Shown here: positions 33,988-42,988 of the stretch, in pieces | How positions within the stretch are numbered: the first letter of the stretch is position 1 | Layout: each line of letters starts with the position of its first letter | Assembly (NCBI GenBank): GCA_910585825.1 | Contig: CAJUEY010000012.1 | Span: forward strand, 12,592-76,591 | DNA: 64,000 bases | Source of the DNA: an uncultured Lachnospiraceae bacterium | Lineage (GTDB): Bacteria > Bacillota > Clostridia > Lachnospirales > Lachnospiraceae | Reading direction: 5' to 3' | Program-made: the position numbers and the translations under genes | Notes under the pieces: generated by a model | The model's database searches: none | What the model was told of the DNA's origin: nothing | Seen by the model: the letters and a program-made list of their open reading frames with translations, nothing else

Positions 33988-35010
33988 ATGTCAAAAGAAA
34001 CCTATTACATCGGAGAACAAAGCCTGACGTTCCCAGAAGACGTCTATCTGATTTCAAGCGCATCCGTTGTAGGAAAAAAAGAAGGAGAAGGCCCGTTGGG
34101 AAATGCCTTTGATATGATATGCGATGATGATAAATTTGGAGAAGATACCTGGGAGATGGCAGAGAGCACGCTGCAGAAAGAGGCTCTTACTCTTGCAATG
34201 GGCAAAGCAGACTTAAAAGCAGATGATGTCCGGTATCTGTTTGCCGGAGATCTGCTGGGGCAGAATATTGCAACTTCCTTTGGTCTTATGGATTATGAGA
34301 TTCCCCTGTTTGGTTTGTATGGGGCCTGTTCTACGGCGGGAGAATCTCTGTCCCTGGCCTCTATGTGCATTGGCGCCGGATATGCCAAAACAGTGGCGGC
34401 CCTTACTTCCAGCCACTTTGCCAGTGCGGAGAAACAGTTTCGCTTTCCCCTGGAGTATGCCAATCAAAGACCCGTATCGGCTACCTGGACTGTCACCGGC
34501 AGCGGAGCCTTTTTATTGTCCGGCAAAAAAGGAAAAGTACGAATTACCGGGATTACCACTGGTAAAATCGTAGATATGGGAATCAAAGATTCTATGAATA
34601 TGGGAGCGGCCATGGCTCCTGCAGCAGCAGATCTGATTGCCCAGAATTTAGAAGATTTTAACAGAACGCCTTCTGATTATGACAAAATTGTAACAGGAGA
34701 TTTGGGATATGTGGGCCAGGAAATTCTGATTAATCTGTTAAAAAAGAAAAAAATTGACATTTCAGGCATGCATGAGGACTGCGGCATTTTAATTTATGAC
34801 AAAGAAAAACAGGGAACCGGCTCCGGCGGTTCCGGATGCGGATGTTCGGCGGTGACCTTAAGCGCCCATTATCTGCCCCAATTAGAGGAGGGCAGTCTGA
34901 AACGGATTTTATTTGTTCCGACGGGAGCGCTTTTGTCTACGGTAAGTTTTAATGAAGGACAAAGCGTACCTGGAATTGCGCATGGGGTAGTATTAGAATA
35001 TGCAGGATAG
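33988..35010 (+). CDS. spoVAD: Stage V sporulation protein AD
   Basis: The protein has 340 residues and a thiolase-like fold typical of SpoVAD. GLYGACSTAGESL (Cys at about 113) occupies the site of the thiolase nucleophile, and GDLGYVGQEIL and FVPTGALLSTVSFNEGQS follow. SpoVA proteins carry dipicolinic acid across the inner forespore membrane; SpoVAD binds it. spoVAE follows after 11 bp. The usual upstream partner spoVAC is not here. Confidence 0.95.
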   Translation: MSKETYYIGEQSLTFPEDVYLISSASVVGKKEGEGPLGNAFDMICDDDKFGEDTWEMAESTLQKEALTLAMGKADLKADDVRYLFAGDLLGQNIATSFGLMDYEIPLFGLYGACSTAGESLSLASMCIGAGYAKTVAALTSSHFASAEKQFRFPLEYANQRPVSATWTVTGSGAFLLSGKKGKVRITGITTGKIVDMGIKDSMNMGAAMAPAAADLIAQNLEDFNRTPSDYDKIVTGDLGYVGQEILINLLKKKKIDISGMHEDCGILIYDKEKQGTGSGGSGCGCSAVTLSAHYLPQLEEGSLKRILFVPTGALLSTVSFNEGQSVPGIAHGVVLEYAG

Positions 35011-35021
35011 CAGGAGGAAAT

Positions 35022-35378
35022 ATGGAATATATCAATGCGTTCTGGGTAGGCGGTTTAATTTGCGCTCTTACTCAGATTTTAATGGAAAAAACAAAAATGC
35101 TTCCAGGCAGAATCATGGTGCTTTTGGTATGCAGCGGAGCAGTGCTTGGAGCAGTGGGCATTTATCAGCCTTTGATTGATTATGCAAACGCGGGAGCAAG
35201 CGTGCCGCTTCTTGGCTTTGGCAATACACTCTGGAAAGGGGTAAAAGAGGCGGTAGATGAATATGGGCTGCTGGGCATTTTTATGGGAGGATTCAAAGCC
35301 AGTGCAGTGGGCATCTGTGCAGCCTTGGTATTCGGCTATCTGGCGAGTTTGATTTTTGAGCCCAAAATGAAATCATAG
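35022..35378 (+). CDS. spoVAE: Stage V sporulation protein AE (membrane subunit)
   Basis: The protein has 118 residues and three membrane helices (about 7-22, 28-55 and 90-112), with FWVGGLICALTQ and FMGGFKASAVGI typical of SpoVAE. It acts with SpoVAD in the SpoVA channel complex for dipicolinic acid. GGAGG precedes the ATG. Confidence 0.93.
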   Translation: MEYINAFWVGGLICALTQILMEKTKMLPGRIMVLLVCSGAVLGAVGIYQPLIDYANAGASVPLLGFGNTLWKGVKEAVDEYGLLGIFMGGFKASAVGICAALVFGYLASLIFEPKMKS

Positions 35379-35434
35379 GAAATTTCACGCAATAAAAAAG
35401 AGGAATAGAAATAATAAAACTGCACAGACTAAAT

Positions 35435-35472
35435 GTGAAATCCTGGTGATATAGATATCCAAAGGATTTCAC
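35435..35472 (+). promoter_or_regulatory. Long hairpin in the leader of the Asn-rich lipoprotein gene
   Basis: GTGAAATCCT and AGGATTTCAC form a 10-bp stem, extended by GATAT/ATATC inside. It ends one to two bases before the AGGAGCAGAAAGGAGG ribosome-binding region and has no T run, so it may influence translation or mRNA stability. Confidence 0.45.
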
Positions 35473-35499
35473 AGGAGCAGAAAGGAGGACCATTTCTTT

Positions 35500-35874
35500 A
35501 TGAAAAAACTGAAATACTTGCTTTTGTGCTGTATTATGAGTGTATCGATTCTGGCGCTGGCAGCCTGCGGTACCAATAATACAAAAAATAATAACGATAA
35601 TGCCGGCAGTAATACAGAGTCAGACAATACCAATGCAAATAGCAATGGAACAGGCAGCAGCGGCGCAGACAATGCCGATGCCGGAAATAATGGCGGCAAT
35701 GCGGCAGATGACGCAGCCGATGCGGTAGAAAATACCGGAGATGACATTATGAATGGTGCAGAAGATATCGGCAATGATCTGGAAGATGCAGTAGAAGATG
35801 TTACTGGCAATAATGGCGATAACAACGATGCTTCTTCAAATAGTAATGGTTCCAACAACAAAACTGCCAGATAG
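35500..35874 (+). CDS. Low-complexity Asn/Asp/Gly-rich lipoprotein
   Basis: The protein has 124 residues. The signal peptide ends in lipobox LAAC (Cys at about 23). The mature part is nearly all Asn, Asp, Gly, Ala, Ser and Thr. An Asp/Ala-rich amphipathic stretch (about 68-103) with GDDIMNGAEDIGNDLEDAV resembles short helices seen in spore-associated lipoproteins. Position after spoVAE hints at a sporulation role; this is inference. No known domain. Confidence 0.8.
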   Translation: MKKLKYLLLCCIMSVSILALAACGTNNTKNNNDNAGSNTESDNTNANSNGTGSSGADNADAGNNGGNAADDAADAVENTGDDIMNGAEDIGNDLEDAVEDVTGNNGDNNDASSNSNGSNNKTAR

Positions 35875-35909
35875 AAGCAGAAACGTTATTGTTTATGAAA
35901 CTTTGACGG

Positions 35910-35945
35910 AAAAAGTGAAAATGGAGTTTCCATTTTCACTTTTTC
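35910..35945 (+). terminator. Terminator after the Asn-rich lipoprotein
   Basis: AAAAAGTGAAAATGGA and its complement TCCATTTTCACTTTTT flank a 3-nt loop; the T run is part of the stem end. Confidence 0.85.
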
Positions 35946-36003
35946 TGTTGCGCCTTTGTACAAAATAAGATATTCTGAAACGTGAAACAAGGAGCGTGAG
36001 AAT

Positions 36004-36498
36004 ATGACAAAGGAACAATATGAACGTTGGTCTGCGCCTTTTCGCAAGGAACAAGGGAGAGTAAAATTTTTAAAAACGGCAGATAAGCTGATAACAGGAA
36101 CTGTCTTTGTGTCTTATCCCGTACTTTTGCTGTATTTGTTTTTACAGGAAAAGTACAGACAGCTGTGTTTTAGTATTTTCATTCCGGCGGGTTCCTTTTT
36201 GCTGATATCATTGTTTCGCAGTGTCTATTCTGCCAAAAGACCTTATGAGATGTTTGAGATTTCGCCTTTGATTTCCAAAGAGACAAAGGGAAAATCTTTT
36301 CCCAGCCGCCATGTGTTTTCGGCATTTATGATAGGGATGACATTTCTTTTTGTGATAAAGCCCTTTGGAATTTTGATTCTGGCGGCAGGAACGGTTATGG
36401 CATACATCAGAGTGGTTGGCGGCGTGCATTTCCCGAAAGATACGGCAGCGGGAGCGCTGCTGGGCGTCCTGTGCGGCATGTGTTATCTCTTTTTATAA
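36004..36498 (+). CDS. PAP2-family membrane phosphatase
   Basis: The protein has 164 residues and about four to five hydrophobic segments. All three PAP2 motifs are present: AKRPYE (motif 1, about 78-83), FPSRHVFSA (motif 2, about 99-107) and RVVGGVHFPKDTAAG (motif 3, about 136-150). The catalytic His are in motifs 2 and 3. It likely dephosphorylates a lipid such as undecaprenyl diphosphate or phosphatidic acid; the substrate is not determined. AAGGAG precedes the ATG. Confidence 0.9.
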   Translation: MTKEQYERWSAPFRKEQGRVKFLKTADKLITGTVFVSYPVLLLYLFLQEKYRQLCFSIFIPAGSFLLISLFRSVYSAKRPYEMFEISPLISKETKGKSFPSRHVFSAFMIGMTFLFVIKPFGILILAAGTVMAYIRVVGGVHFPKDTAAGALLGVLCGMCYLFL

Positions 36499-36510
36499 AA
36501 TTTTGGTTTA

Positions 36511-36538
36511 AAAAAAGCGCCCTGCGGCGCTCTTTTTA
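36511..36538. terminator. Bidirectional terminator, PAP2 gene and guaB
   Basis: AAAAAAGCGCC and GGCGCTCTTTTT flank CTGC. Both strands have a T run, matching the convergent genes. Confidence 0.85.
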
Positions 36539-36547
36539 ATAGCTTTG

Positions 36548-38008
36548 TTATTCATCAATGGAATAATTCGGCGCTTCTTTGGTGATATGAATGTCATGGG
36601 GATGACTTTCCTTTAAAGAAGCCGCGGAAATTTTTATAAATTTGGCCCGGTCATGCAGCTCTGAGATGGTTGGGCATCCGCAATATCCCATGCCGGAACG
36701 GATACCGCCGATCAGCTGGAAAATCGTATCTTCTACACGGCCTTTGTAAGCAACACGGCCTTCTACGCCTTCCGGAACCAGTTTCTTTGCATCTTCCTGG
36801 AAATAGCGGTCTTTGCTGCCGTTTTCCATAGCTGCAATCGAACCCATGCCCCGGTAAACTTTGTATTTTCTTCCCTGATACAGTTCAAAGGTTCCCGGAG
36901 ATTCGTCGCATCCGGCAAACATGCTTCCCATCATACATACATTTGCACCGCCGGCCAGAGCCTTTGTCATGTCTCCGGAATATTTGATGCCGCCGTCGGC
37001 AATAATTGGAATGTCAAATTCTTTGGCTGCCTCATAACAGCTCATAACGGCAGTCATCTGAGGTACGCCGATGCCTGCAACTACCCGCGTCGTACAAATA
37101 GAGCCTGGTCCGATGCCTACTTTAATCGCATCTGCTCCTGCGTTAATCAGATCTCTTGTGGCTTCTGCCGTTGCTACATTTCCGGCGATTACCTGAAGAT
37201 CCGGATATTTTGCTTTGACATCTCTGACGGCGTTTAAGATATTCAGAGAATGACCATGGGCTGAATCAATGACAATGACGTCTACATGAGCGTTTACCAG
37301 GGCGTCTACACGTTCCATCATATTGTGGGTAATGCCTACGCCGGCGCCGCAGAGCAAACGTCCCTGATCGTCTTTGGCAGACAGAGGGTAGCGGATCTGT
37401 TTTTCAATATCTTTGATTGTGATAAGACCTTTTAAATTGTAATTTTCATCTACCAGAGGAAGTTTTTCTTTTCTTGCCTTTGCAAGGATTTGTTTTGCCT
37501 CTTCCAGAGAAATTCCGGTAGGAGCTGTAATAAGATTTTCAGAGGTCATGGATTCACTGATTTTTTTGGAGAAATCTGTTTCAAATTTCAGGTCGCGGTT
37601 CGTAATGATGCCGACCAGACGTCTGCCGTTTTTTTCTACAATGGGAACGCCGGAGATACGGAATTTACGCATGAGATTTTCTGCATCCTGCAGAGTGTTT
37701 TCCGGATTCAAAGAAAATGGATCGGTGATAACGCCGTTTTCAGAACGTTTTACCTTATCTACTTCATCTGCCTGTGCCTCCACAGACATGTTTTTGTGGA
37801 TAATACCGATGCCGCCCTGTCTTGCCATGGCGATTGCCATTCTATGCTCGGTTACTGTATCCATGCTGGCGCTCATCATAGGAATGTTCAGTAGAATCTT
37901 TTTTGTGAGATGTGTTGTCAGATCAATCATATTTGGCGTGACTTCTGAATACTGCGGAACTAATAATACGTCGTCAAATGTGATCCCCTTACCGATAATT
38001 GTAGCCAT
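36548..38008 (-). CDS. guaB: Inosine-5'-monophosphate dehydrogenase
   Basis: The protein has 486 residues. The IMPDH barrel is interrupted by a CBS pair (about 93-205). The catalytic cysteine is in GPGSICTTRVV (about 304), and the mobile flap region has MGSIAAMENGSKDRY. It makes XMP from IMP, the first committed step to GMP. It has its own promoter 65 bp upstream (TTGACA-17-TAGAAT) and a shared terminator. Confidence 0.97.
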   Translation of the reverse strand: MATIIGKGITFDDVLLVPQYSEVTPNMIDLTTHLTKKILLNIPMMSASMDTVTEHRMAIAMARQGGIGIIHKNMSVEAQADEVDKVKRSENGVITDPFSLNPENTLQDAENLMRKFRISGVPIVEKNGRRLVGIITNRDLKFETDFSKKISESMTSENLITAPTGISLEEAKQILAKARKEKLPLVDENYNLKGLITIKDIEKQIRYPLSAKDDQGRLLCGAGVGITHNMMERVDALVNAHVDVIVIDSAHGHSLNILNAVRDVKAKYPDLQVIAGNVATAEATRDLINAGADAIKVGIGPGSICTTRVVAGIGVPQMTAVMSCYEAAKEFDIPIIADGGIKYSGDMTKALAGGANVCMMGSMFAGCDESPGTFELYQGRKYKVYRGMGSIAAMENGSKDRYFQEDAKKLVPEGVEGRVAYKGRVEDTIFQLIGGIRSGMGYCGCPTISELHDRAKFIKISAASLKESHPHDIHITKEAPNYSIDE

Positions 38009-38068
38009 TTTGGAATCCTCTCTTTCTTCTTAAAACAGTATACTTTGGGTTCGTAATTTAATTTTCAT

Positions 38069-38097
38069 ATTCTAGCAAATAAAACTGCCTGTGTCAA
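38069..38097 (-). promoter_or_regulatory. Promoter of guaB
   Basis: On the minus strand TTGACA and TAGAAT are separated by exactly 17 bp, about 60 bp before the guaB ATG. Confidence 0.75.
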
Positions 38098-38144
38098 TCC
38101 AAAAATAACCCATTTTGTCGGGAGGTTTTCGTAAAAAAGCATCA

Positions 38145-38172
38145 TATTTAAATGTATTTTCAAATACGCTCT
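38145..38172. repeat. Half-site of the GAGCGTATTTGAA repeat family
   Basis: The segment ends TTTTCAAATACGCTC, identical to the right arm of the palindrome at 7602-7629. The preceding CATATTTAAATG resembles sequence near 63860 on the opposite strand. It may be an internally deleted copy. Confidence 0.5.
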
Positions 38173-38313
38173 GACTGCGGAGTAAATGGAAACGTTTGTA
38201 TTTTGCGGAATGTGTATTTATTGTGAAATGAATTGAAGAGAATTTCGGTGTTTGTTAAAATGAAAGCAGAGGATAACACAGGCGGATACGAGCAGATATG
38301 AGGTGAAAAAGTT

Positions 38314-39810
38314 TTGAATGAGAAGAAAACACAGGTAAAACATTCTCTTACATTACAGTATACAGGCACTATTTTGGGACTGGTGGTTGGCACGGTTTTG
38401 CTTTGCTGGTTTTTGAACACGACATTCTTGAAATATTATTATACCTACAATAAGCAGAATGTAATGCTGGATGGATTTTCTGTTATTGATCAGGAAAGCG
38501 GGGAAAATACCCTGGAGAGTTCAGAATTTGATGTGAGGTTTGAGAAAATATGCGCAAACGGCAATATATCTATTATAATTATCAGTGCAGACGGTTCTAT
38601 TGTCCGGACCTCTGTCAATGATACAAAATCTTTAAAACGGCAGTTTATGGATGTGTTGTTTGGAGATTCCGAAGATACTTCTATAGAGCTTTTGAAAAAG
38701 ACGGACAATTATGTGCTGGAGAGACAGGTGGATACCAGGCTGAATTCGGAATATCTGGTATTGTGGGGAACCTTGTCGGACGGCAATCTGATTCTGATGC
38801 GGACGGCTCTGGAGAGTATTCGGGAGAGTGTATGGATTTCCAATCGATTTCTGGCTTATGTAGGAATTTTAGCGATGATTTTAAGCGCGATTATCAGTAT
38901 TTTTGCCTCCAGAAAAATTGCAGAGCCGATTTTGGAACTGACGGAAATTTCCAGAAGAATGACCAATCTGGATTTTAATATAAAATATCACGGCAAAGGA
39001 GAAAACGAAATCGATCAGCTGGGCGAACACATCAATCAGCTGTCTCAGACCTTAGAGAGCACGATTTCCGAATTAAAGAGCGCTAATAATGAATTGCAGA
39101 TTGACATCAAGAAGAAGACGCAGATTGACGAGATGCGGAAAGAATTTTTATCCAATGTATCTCACGAATTAAAAACGCCCCTGGCATTGATTCAGGGATA
39201 TGCAGAAGGACTGTCGGAATGCGTCAATGAGGATGCATCCAGCAGGGAGTTTTATTGTGAAGTCATCATGGACGAGGCGGATAAGATGAATCAGATGGTG
39301 AAAAAGCTTCTGACTTTGAATCAGCTGGAATTTGGAAATGACATGGTTGTTATGGAACGTTTTGATTTAACAGAGCTGATTTTGGGAGTGATCCAGTCCT
39401 CCTCTATTTTGCTGGAACAAAAAAGAATTCACCTGACCTTTCATACCGATCAGCCCATGTATGTCTGGGCAGATGAATTTAAAGTAGAAGAGGTAATGAC
39501 CAATTATCTGAGTAATGCAATACATCATACAGAAGAACTTGGGCGGATTGATATCAAATATACACAGATGGAAGATTATGTCAGGATTAGCGTATTTAAT
39601 ACGGGAAGACAGATTCCCAAAGAGGATCTGGAGCGTATCTGGATTAAGTTTTACAAAGTGGACAAAGCAAGAACCAGAGAATACGGCGGCAGCGGCATCG
39701 GCCTTTCCATTGTAAAGGCGATTATGGATTCGTTTCATCGGTCATGCGGCGTGATTAATCATACAGATGGAGTGGAATTTTGGTTTGAATTGGATACAAA
39801 AAGCAATTAG
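38314..39810 (+). CDS. Sensor histidine kinase without adjacent regulator
   Basis: The protein has 498 residues. Membrane helix 1 lies at about 17-36, an outer sensor domain at 37-165, helix 2 at about 168-192 and a HAMP domain at 192-245. HisKA has SNVSHELKTPLALIQGYAEG (His at about 290), and the ATPase domain has NYLSNAIHH and GGSGIGLSIVKAI. The start is TTG, 8 nt after AGGTG. No regulator gene adjoins it; the orphan regulator at 27771 is of the class that normally precedes kinases like this one. Confidence 0.92.
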   Translation: MNEKKTQVKHSLTLQYTGTILGLVVGTVLLCWFLNTTFLKYYYTYNKQNVMLDGFSVIDQESGENTLESSEFDVRFEKICANGNISIIIISADGSIVRTSVNDTKSLKRQFMDVLFGDSEDTSIELLKKTDNYVLERQVDTRLNSEYLVLWGTLSDGNLILMRTALESIRESVWISNRFLAYVGILAMILSAIISIFASRKIAEPILELTEISRRMTNLDFNIKYHGKGENEIDQLGEHINQLSQTLESTISELKSANNELQIDIKKKTQIDEMRKEFLSNVSHELKTPLALIQGYAEGLSECVNEDASSREFYCEVIMDEADKMNQMVKKLLTLNQLEFGNDMVVMERFDLTELILGVIQSSSILLEQKRIHLTFHTDQPMYVWADEFKVEEVMTNYLSNAIHHTEELGRIDIKYTQMEDYVRISVFNTGRQIPKEDLERIWIKFYKVDKARTREYGGSGIGLSIVKAIMDSFHRSCGVINHTDGVEFWFELDTKSN

Positions 39811-39881
39811 GAGTTGCTGAATTTCAGAAAAAATGTTACACTAAATGCGATAAATAGAATTTATGGCAGTGGAGGCACAGA

Positions 39882-40631
39882 ATGAAAAGCTCAAAGATAA
39901 AAATGACGGCATTGGCATTAGCGGCGGCCTTTGCCTTTACCGGATGCGGTGAGGCGCTTTATGAGTTGACGCCGGAAGAAGAAAGCGCAGTTGTCAGCTA
40001 TGCATCTCATGTCGTAGCCAAGTTTAATAGATATCAAAGAGACGGCGAAGTCTTTGTGAGACAGGAAATTTTAGACGGAGAAGACGAAGAAGAGCAGGAT
40101 TCTCCCGTCAGTCCGCAGGAGACTGCAGCGGATACGGAAGAAACAGAACAGAGCCCACAGTCCGGGGAAGAGAATACAGAGCAGAACGGCCAGGGTGCAG
40201 AGGATTCGGGAAATATGCAGAATGCCGTGTCGATCCAAGAGGCGCTGGGTTTAGGAACAATTACAGCGGAATACGGCGGCAGCAGTCTGTGTGCTACATA
40301 TGATCAGTCAGACAGTTATGTGGTCGATGCCGAGGCGGGGAAACAGCTGTTGGTGTTAAAAGTAAAACTGACAAATGAAACAGGAGCAGCTGCAGATCTG
40401 GATGTCCTGCAGAAGAAGCCTTCTTTTGACGCTGTTGTAAACGGAGAAAAGACCGTGAAAGCGCAGATGACGATTCTTCCTAATGATCTCGCCACTTATC
40501 AGGGAAGCGTTTCACCGGGAGAGTCGGTAGATACTGTAATTATCTTTCAGATTCCGGAAGAAATTCAGTCAGTCTCTGATTTAGAGCTGGGAATTACAAT
40601 AGACGGCAGCCGGTATACGGCAATTTTATAA
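39882..40631 (+). CDS. Lipoprotein with acidic linker and DUF4352/DUF5067-like domain
   Basis: The protein has 249 residues. The signal peptide ends at lipobox FTGC (Cys at about 22). An acidic Glu/Asp/Gln/Ser-rich linker (about 62-112) leads to a beta-sandwich-like domain (about 125-249) with LLVLKVKLTNETG and VIIFQIPEEI, a pattern seen in DUF4352/DUF5067-type surface domains. GGAGG precedes the ATG. It lies 71 bp after the kinase gene and may share its transcript. Confidence 0.8.
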   Translation: MKSSKIKMTALALAAAFAFTGCGEALYELTPEEESAVVSYASHVVAKFNRYQRDGEVFVRQEILDGEDEEEQDSPVSPQETAADTEETEQSPQSGEENTEQNGQGAEDSGNMQNAVSIQEALGLGTITAEYGGSSLCATYDQSDSYVVDAEAGKQLLVLKVKLTNETGAAADLDVLQKKPSFDAVVNGEKTVKAQMTILPNDLATYQGSVSPGESVDTVIIFQIPEEIQSVSDLELGITIDGSRYTAIL

Positions 40632-40742
40632 AAAAATAATATACATTACCAAAATTTATTGTTATAATAAAAAGCATAGCAAACAATTACCTGCTGGAGC
40701 GAACAGGCAGCAGAGAATACATGTAGCCGGGAGGAAGGATTT

Positions 40743-41654
40743 ATGGATACAAATATATTATTGGAAAGCGGAACAAATGAACTGGAAATACTGGAATTTA
40801 CGCTGGGGCAGCATCGATATGGGATTAACGTGGCAAAGATTCGCGAGATATTATCATATCAGCCTGTTACGCCGATACCTCACGCGAATGAATGTGTAGA
40901 GGGGATTTTCATGCCGAGGGATGTGATGATTACCGTGATTAATCTGAAACGCTGCATTGGTGTTCCGGAGGATGATAAAGAGGGATTATTCATTATTACC
41001 AATTTCAATAAATTAAACATTGCGTTTCATGTTGATGAAGTGATCGGTATCCACAGAGTTTCCTGGGAAGATATTATCAAACCGGATTCCACCATTAATT
41101 CCGATGATGGAGGCGTATCTACAGGCGTTGTGAAGTTAGACAACAATCTGGTTGTTATTTTGGATTTTGAGCGGATTGTAACAGATATCAGTCCGGAGAC
41201 AGGACTTAAGATTTCAGATCTGGATGACTACAACTCAAGAGACAGAAGCGATTGTCCGGTTATGATTGCAGAAGACTCTCCGCTGCTTAGCAGACTGATC
41301 ACAGACTGCCTGAAGAAAGCCGGTTATACCAAACAAATTGTTACATCGAACGGACAAGAGGCATGGGAGAGGATTTGCGAATACAGAAGAAGAGGAACTC
41401 TCGATAATATGGTGCGTTGTATCATTACTGATATTGAGATGCCGCTTATGGATGGACACCGTCTGACAAAGCTGGTAAAGAGCAATGATGAGATCAGGCA
41501 TATACCGTTGATCATCTTTTCATCACTGGTAAATGATGAGATGCGTCGAAAGGGAGAACAGCTTGGAGCAGATGCGCAGCTGACCAAGCCGGAGATCGGT
41601 AAGCTGGTAGAAACCATCGACAGATTAATTGAGGAATCTCGCACTGGGGCATAA
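40743..41654 (+). CDS. cheV: Chemotaxis adaptor CheV (CheW plus receiver)
   Basis: The protein has 303 residues. The CheW-like domain (about 12-155) opens with LEFTLGQHRYGINVAKIREI. The receiver domain (about 170-300) has IAEDSPLL, phospho-Asp in IITDIEMPLMDG (about 232) and Lys in AQLTKPE. CheV couples receptors to CheA and is modulated by phosphorylation. GGGAGGAAGG precedes the ATG. It is the only chemotaxis gene in the window. Confidence 0.95.
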   Translation: MDTNILLESGTNELEILEFTLGQHRYGINVAKIREILSYQPVTPIPHANECVEGIFMPRDVMITVINLKRCIGVPEDDKEGLFIITNFNKLNIAFHVDEVIGIHRVSWEDIIKPDSTINSDDGGVSTGVVKLDNNLVVILDFERIVTDISPETGLKISDLDDYNSRDRSDCPVMIAEDSPLLSRLITDCLKKAGYTKQIVTSNGQEAWERICEYRRRGTLDNMVRCIITDIEMPLMDGHRLTKLVKSNDEIRHIPLIIFSSLVNDEMRRKGEQLGADAQLTKPEIGKLVETIDRLIEESRTGA

Positions 41655-41661
41655 CAGCAAT

Positions 41662-41695
41662 TGAGGGATGTGACAGATGATCACATCCCTTCGTA
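41662..41695 (+). terminator. Hairpin after cheV
   Basis: AGGGATGTGA and TCACATCCCT form a perfect 10-bp stem with a 7-nt loop. Only TTCG follows, so termination may be incomplete. Confidence 0.5.
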
Positions 41696-41720
41696 GGTTT
41701 AGATACAGGAGGTACTTACA

Positions 41721-42977
41721 GTGAATAAGACAGAGGAATATCTGGACGCCTTATTGAATAATGTTTCTCCCGAACGAAAAGCAGAAAGGGAGCGGAGCAG
41801 ACGCAGAACAAGTGAGGATTTTATCAAAGATTTTGAGAGTGAATTGGGAGAAGGAGATCTGGACGACGTTTTTTCAGATTTTGAAGATGATGCGGATGTT
41901 TCTTTGAACGGGAATAAAACAGAAGACACTTTTTTTAATGACCTGGAAGGAATTGTCAATACAGCCAAAGAGGTTTCGACAGAATCAGAGCCGGCAGAAC
42001 AAATGGAAGATTCTCTGGAAATCAATACGTTAGAAGACGATTCCTGGACAGAATCTCAGGAACAAAAGGAAATTTCCCAGGAGGAGCAGGAGCTGGAAGA
42101 TATTCTTTCGGAGATCCCTTCTGAAGAAGATATTTTAAATTTGTCTCAGGACAGCGACGTGATACAGGAAGACGAAGATATTTCCTCAGAGGAAGATGCA
42201 TCCAAAGAGAAAAAGGGAAAGAACTCTGGTCAGAAGAAAAAAGGCTTATTTGCCAAACTTTCAGAGGCTTTATTTGGAAAAGATGATGAAAATGATTCGG
42301 AGGAAGGCAAAGAAAAGTCCAAAAAGAAGAAATCTGATTCCCCTAAGAAAGAAAAGAAGAAAAAAGAAAAGAAACCCAAAAAGGCTAAGGAGAAGAAACC
42401 CAAACAGCCGAAAAAACCAAAAGAAAAGAAACCAAAGAAACCAAAAGAAGTGGATTTATCACCGCCTCTGCCAAAGATTCCCGTGGTGCTTATCTTTGTG
42501 ATGAGTTTTTCTGTTATGGTGTTTGTCGTACTTTCTTCCAATCTTCTGGGGTATTCTACCAGTATGACAGATGCAAAAGCAGCTTATTACAGTTATGATT
42601 ATGTAGGCGCTTATGAAAAACTCGCGGGACTGACTGCAAAAGAGCAGGATGCAGAATTTGTGGAGCAGGTGCGCCTGTTGGCTCTGATACAGGAGAAACT
42701 GGTCAACGGCGACGGACTGTACCGGGCAGGACAATATACCATGGCGTTGGATTCTTACATATGTGCGTTGGGAAGGTATGATGTGAATTACAGTCAGGCT
42801 TCTGAATATCAGATTGCAAAAGAATACGAAGATTTGGAGAAACAGATAGTGATACAGCTGCAGGAGACCTTTGACGTAACTGCAGATTCGGCAAGAGAAA
42901 TCTATGGACTGAGGGACCGTACCGAATATACATGCAGAGTTTATGAACTTGTCAAGAACGCGGGTTATATGGAATAA
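41721..42977 (+). CDS. Uncharacterised tripartite protein: acidic, Lys/Pro-rich tract, membrane helix, outer TPR-like domain
   Basis: The protein has 418 residues. The N-terminal half (about 1-160) is strongly acidic. A Lys/Pro tract (about 195-250) is made of near-repeats such as KEKKPKKPKE. One membrane helix (about 262-285, IPVVLIFVMSFSVMVFV) is followed by an outer alpha-helical domain (about 290-418) with YYSYDYVGAYEKL and LYRAGQYTMALDSY, which look like TPR units. The start is GTG behind AGGAGG. It opens a long rightward gene run and follows cheV. No family name can be given. Confidence 0.8.
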   Translation: MNKTEEYLDALLNNVSPERKAERERSRRRTSEDFIKDFESELGEGDLDDVFSDFEDDADVSLNGNKTEDTFFNDLEGIVNTAKEVSTESEPAEQMEDSLEINTLEDDSWTESQEQKEISQEEQELEDILSEIPSEEDILNLSQDSDVIQEDEDISSEEDASKEKKGKNSGQKKKGLFAKLSEALFGKDDENDSEEGKEKSKKKKSDSPKKEKKKKEKKPKKAKEKKPKQPKKPKEKKPKKPKEVDLSPPLPKIPVVLIFVMSFSVMVFVVLSSNLLGYSTSMTDAKAAYYSYDYVGAYEKLAGLTAKEQDAEFVEQVRLLALIQEKLVNGDGLYRAGQYTMALDSYICALGRYDVNYSQASEYQIAKEYEDLEKQIVIQLQETFDVTADSAREIYGLRDRTEYTCRVYELVKNAGYME

Positions 42978-42988
42978 GGTAGAAATAT

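Noticed and set aside
38009..38313. Possible purine riboswitch or PurR site before guaB
   Set aside because: A plain sigma-A promoter is visible, but no purine aptamer core or paired PurR boxes could be found.
42330..42450. AAG/AAA-rich near-tandem repeat that looks like a microsatellite
   Set aside because: It is in frame and encodes the Lys/Pro tract of the 418-residue protein; unit length is irregular.
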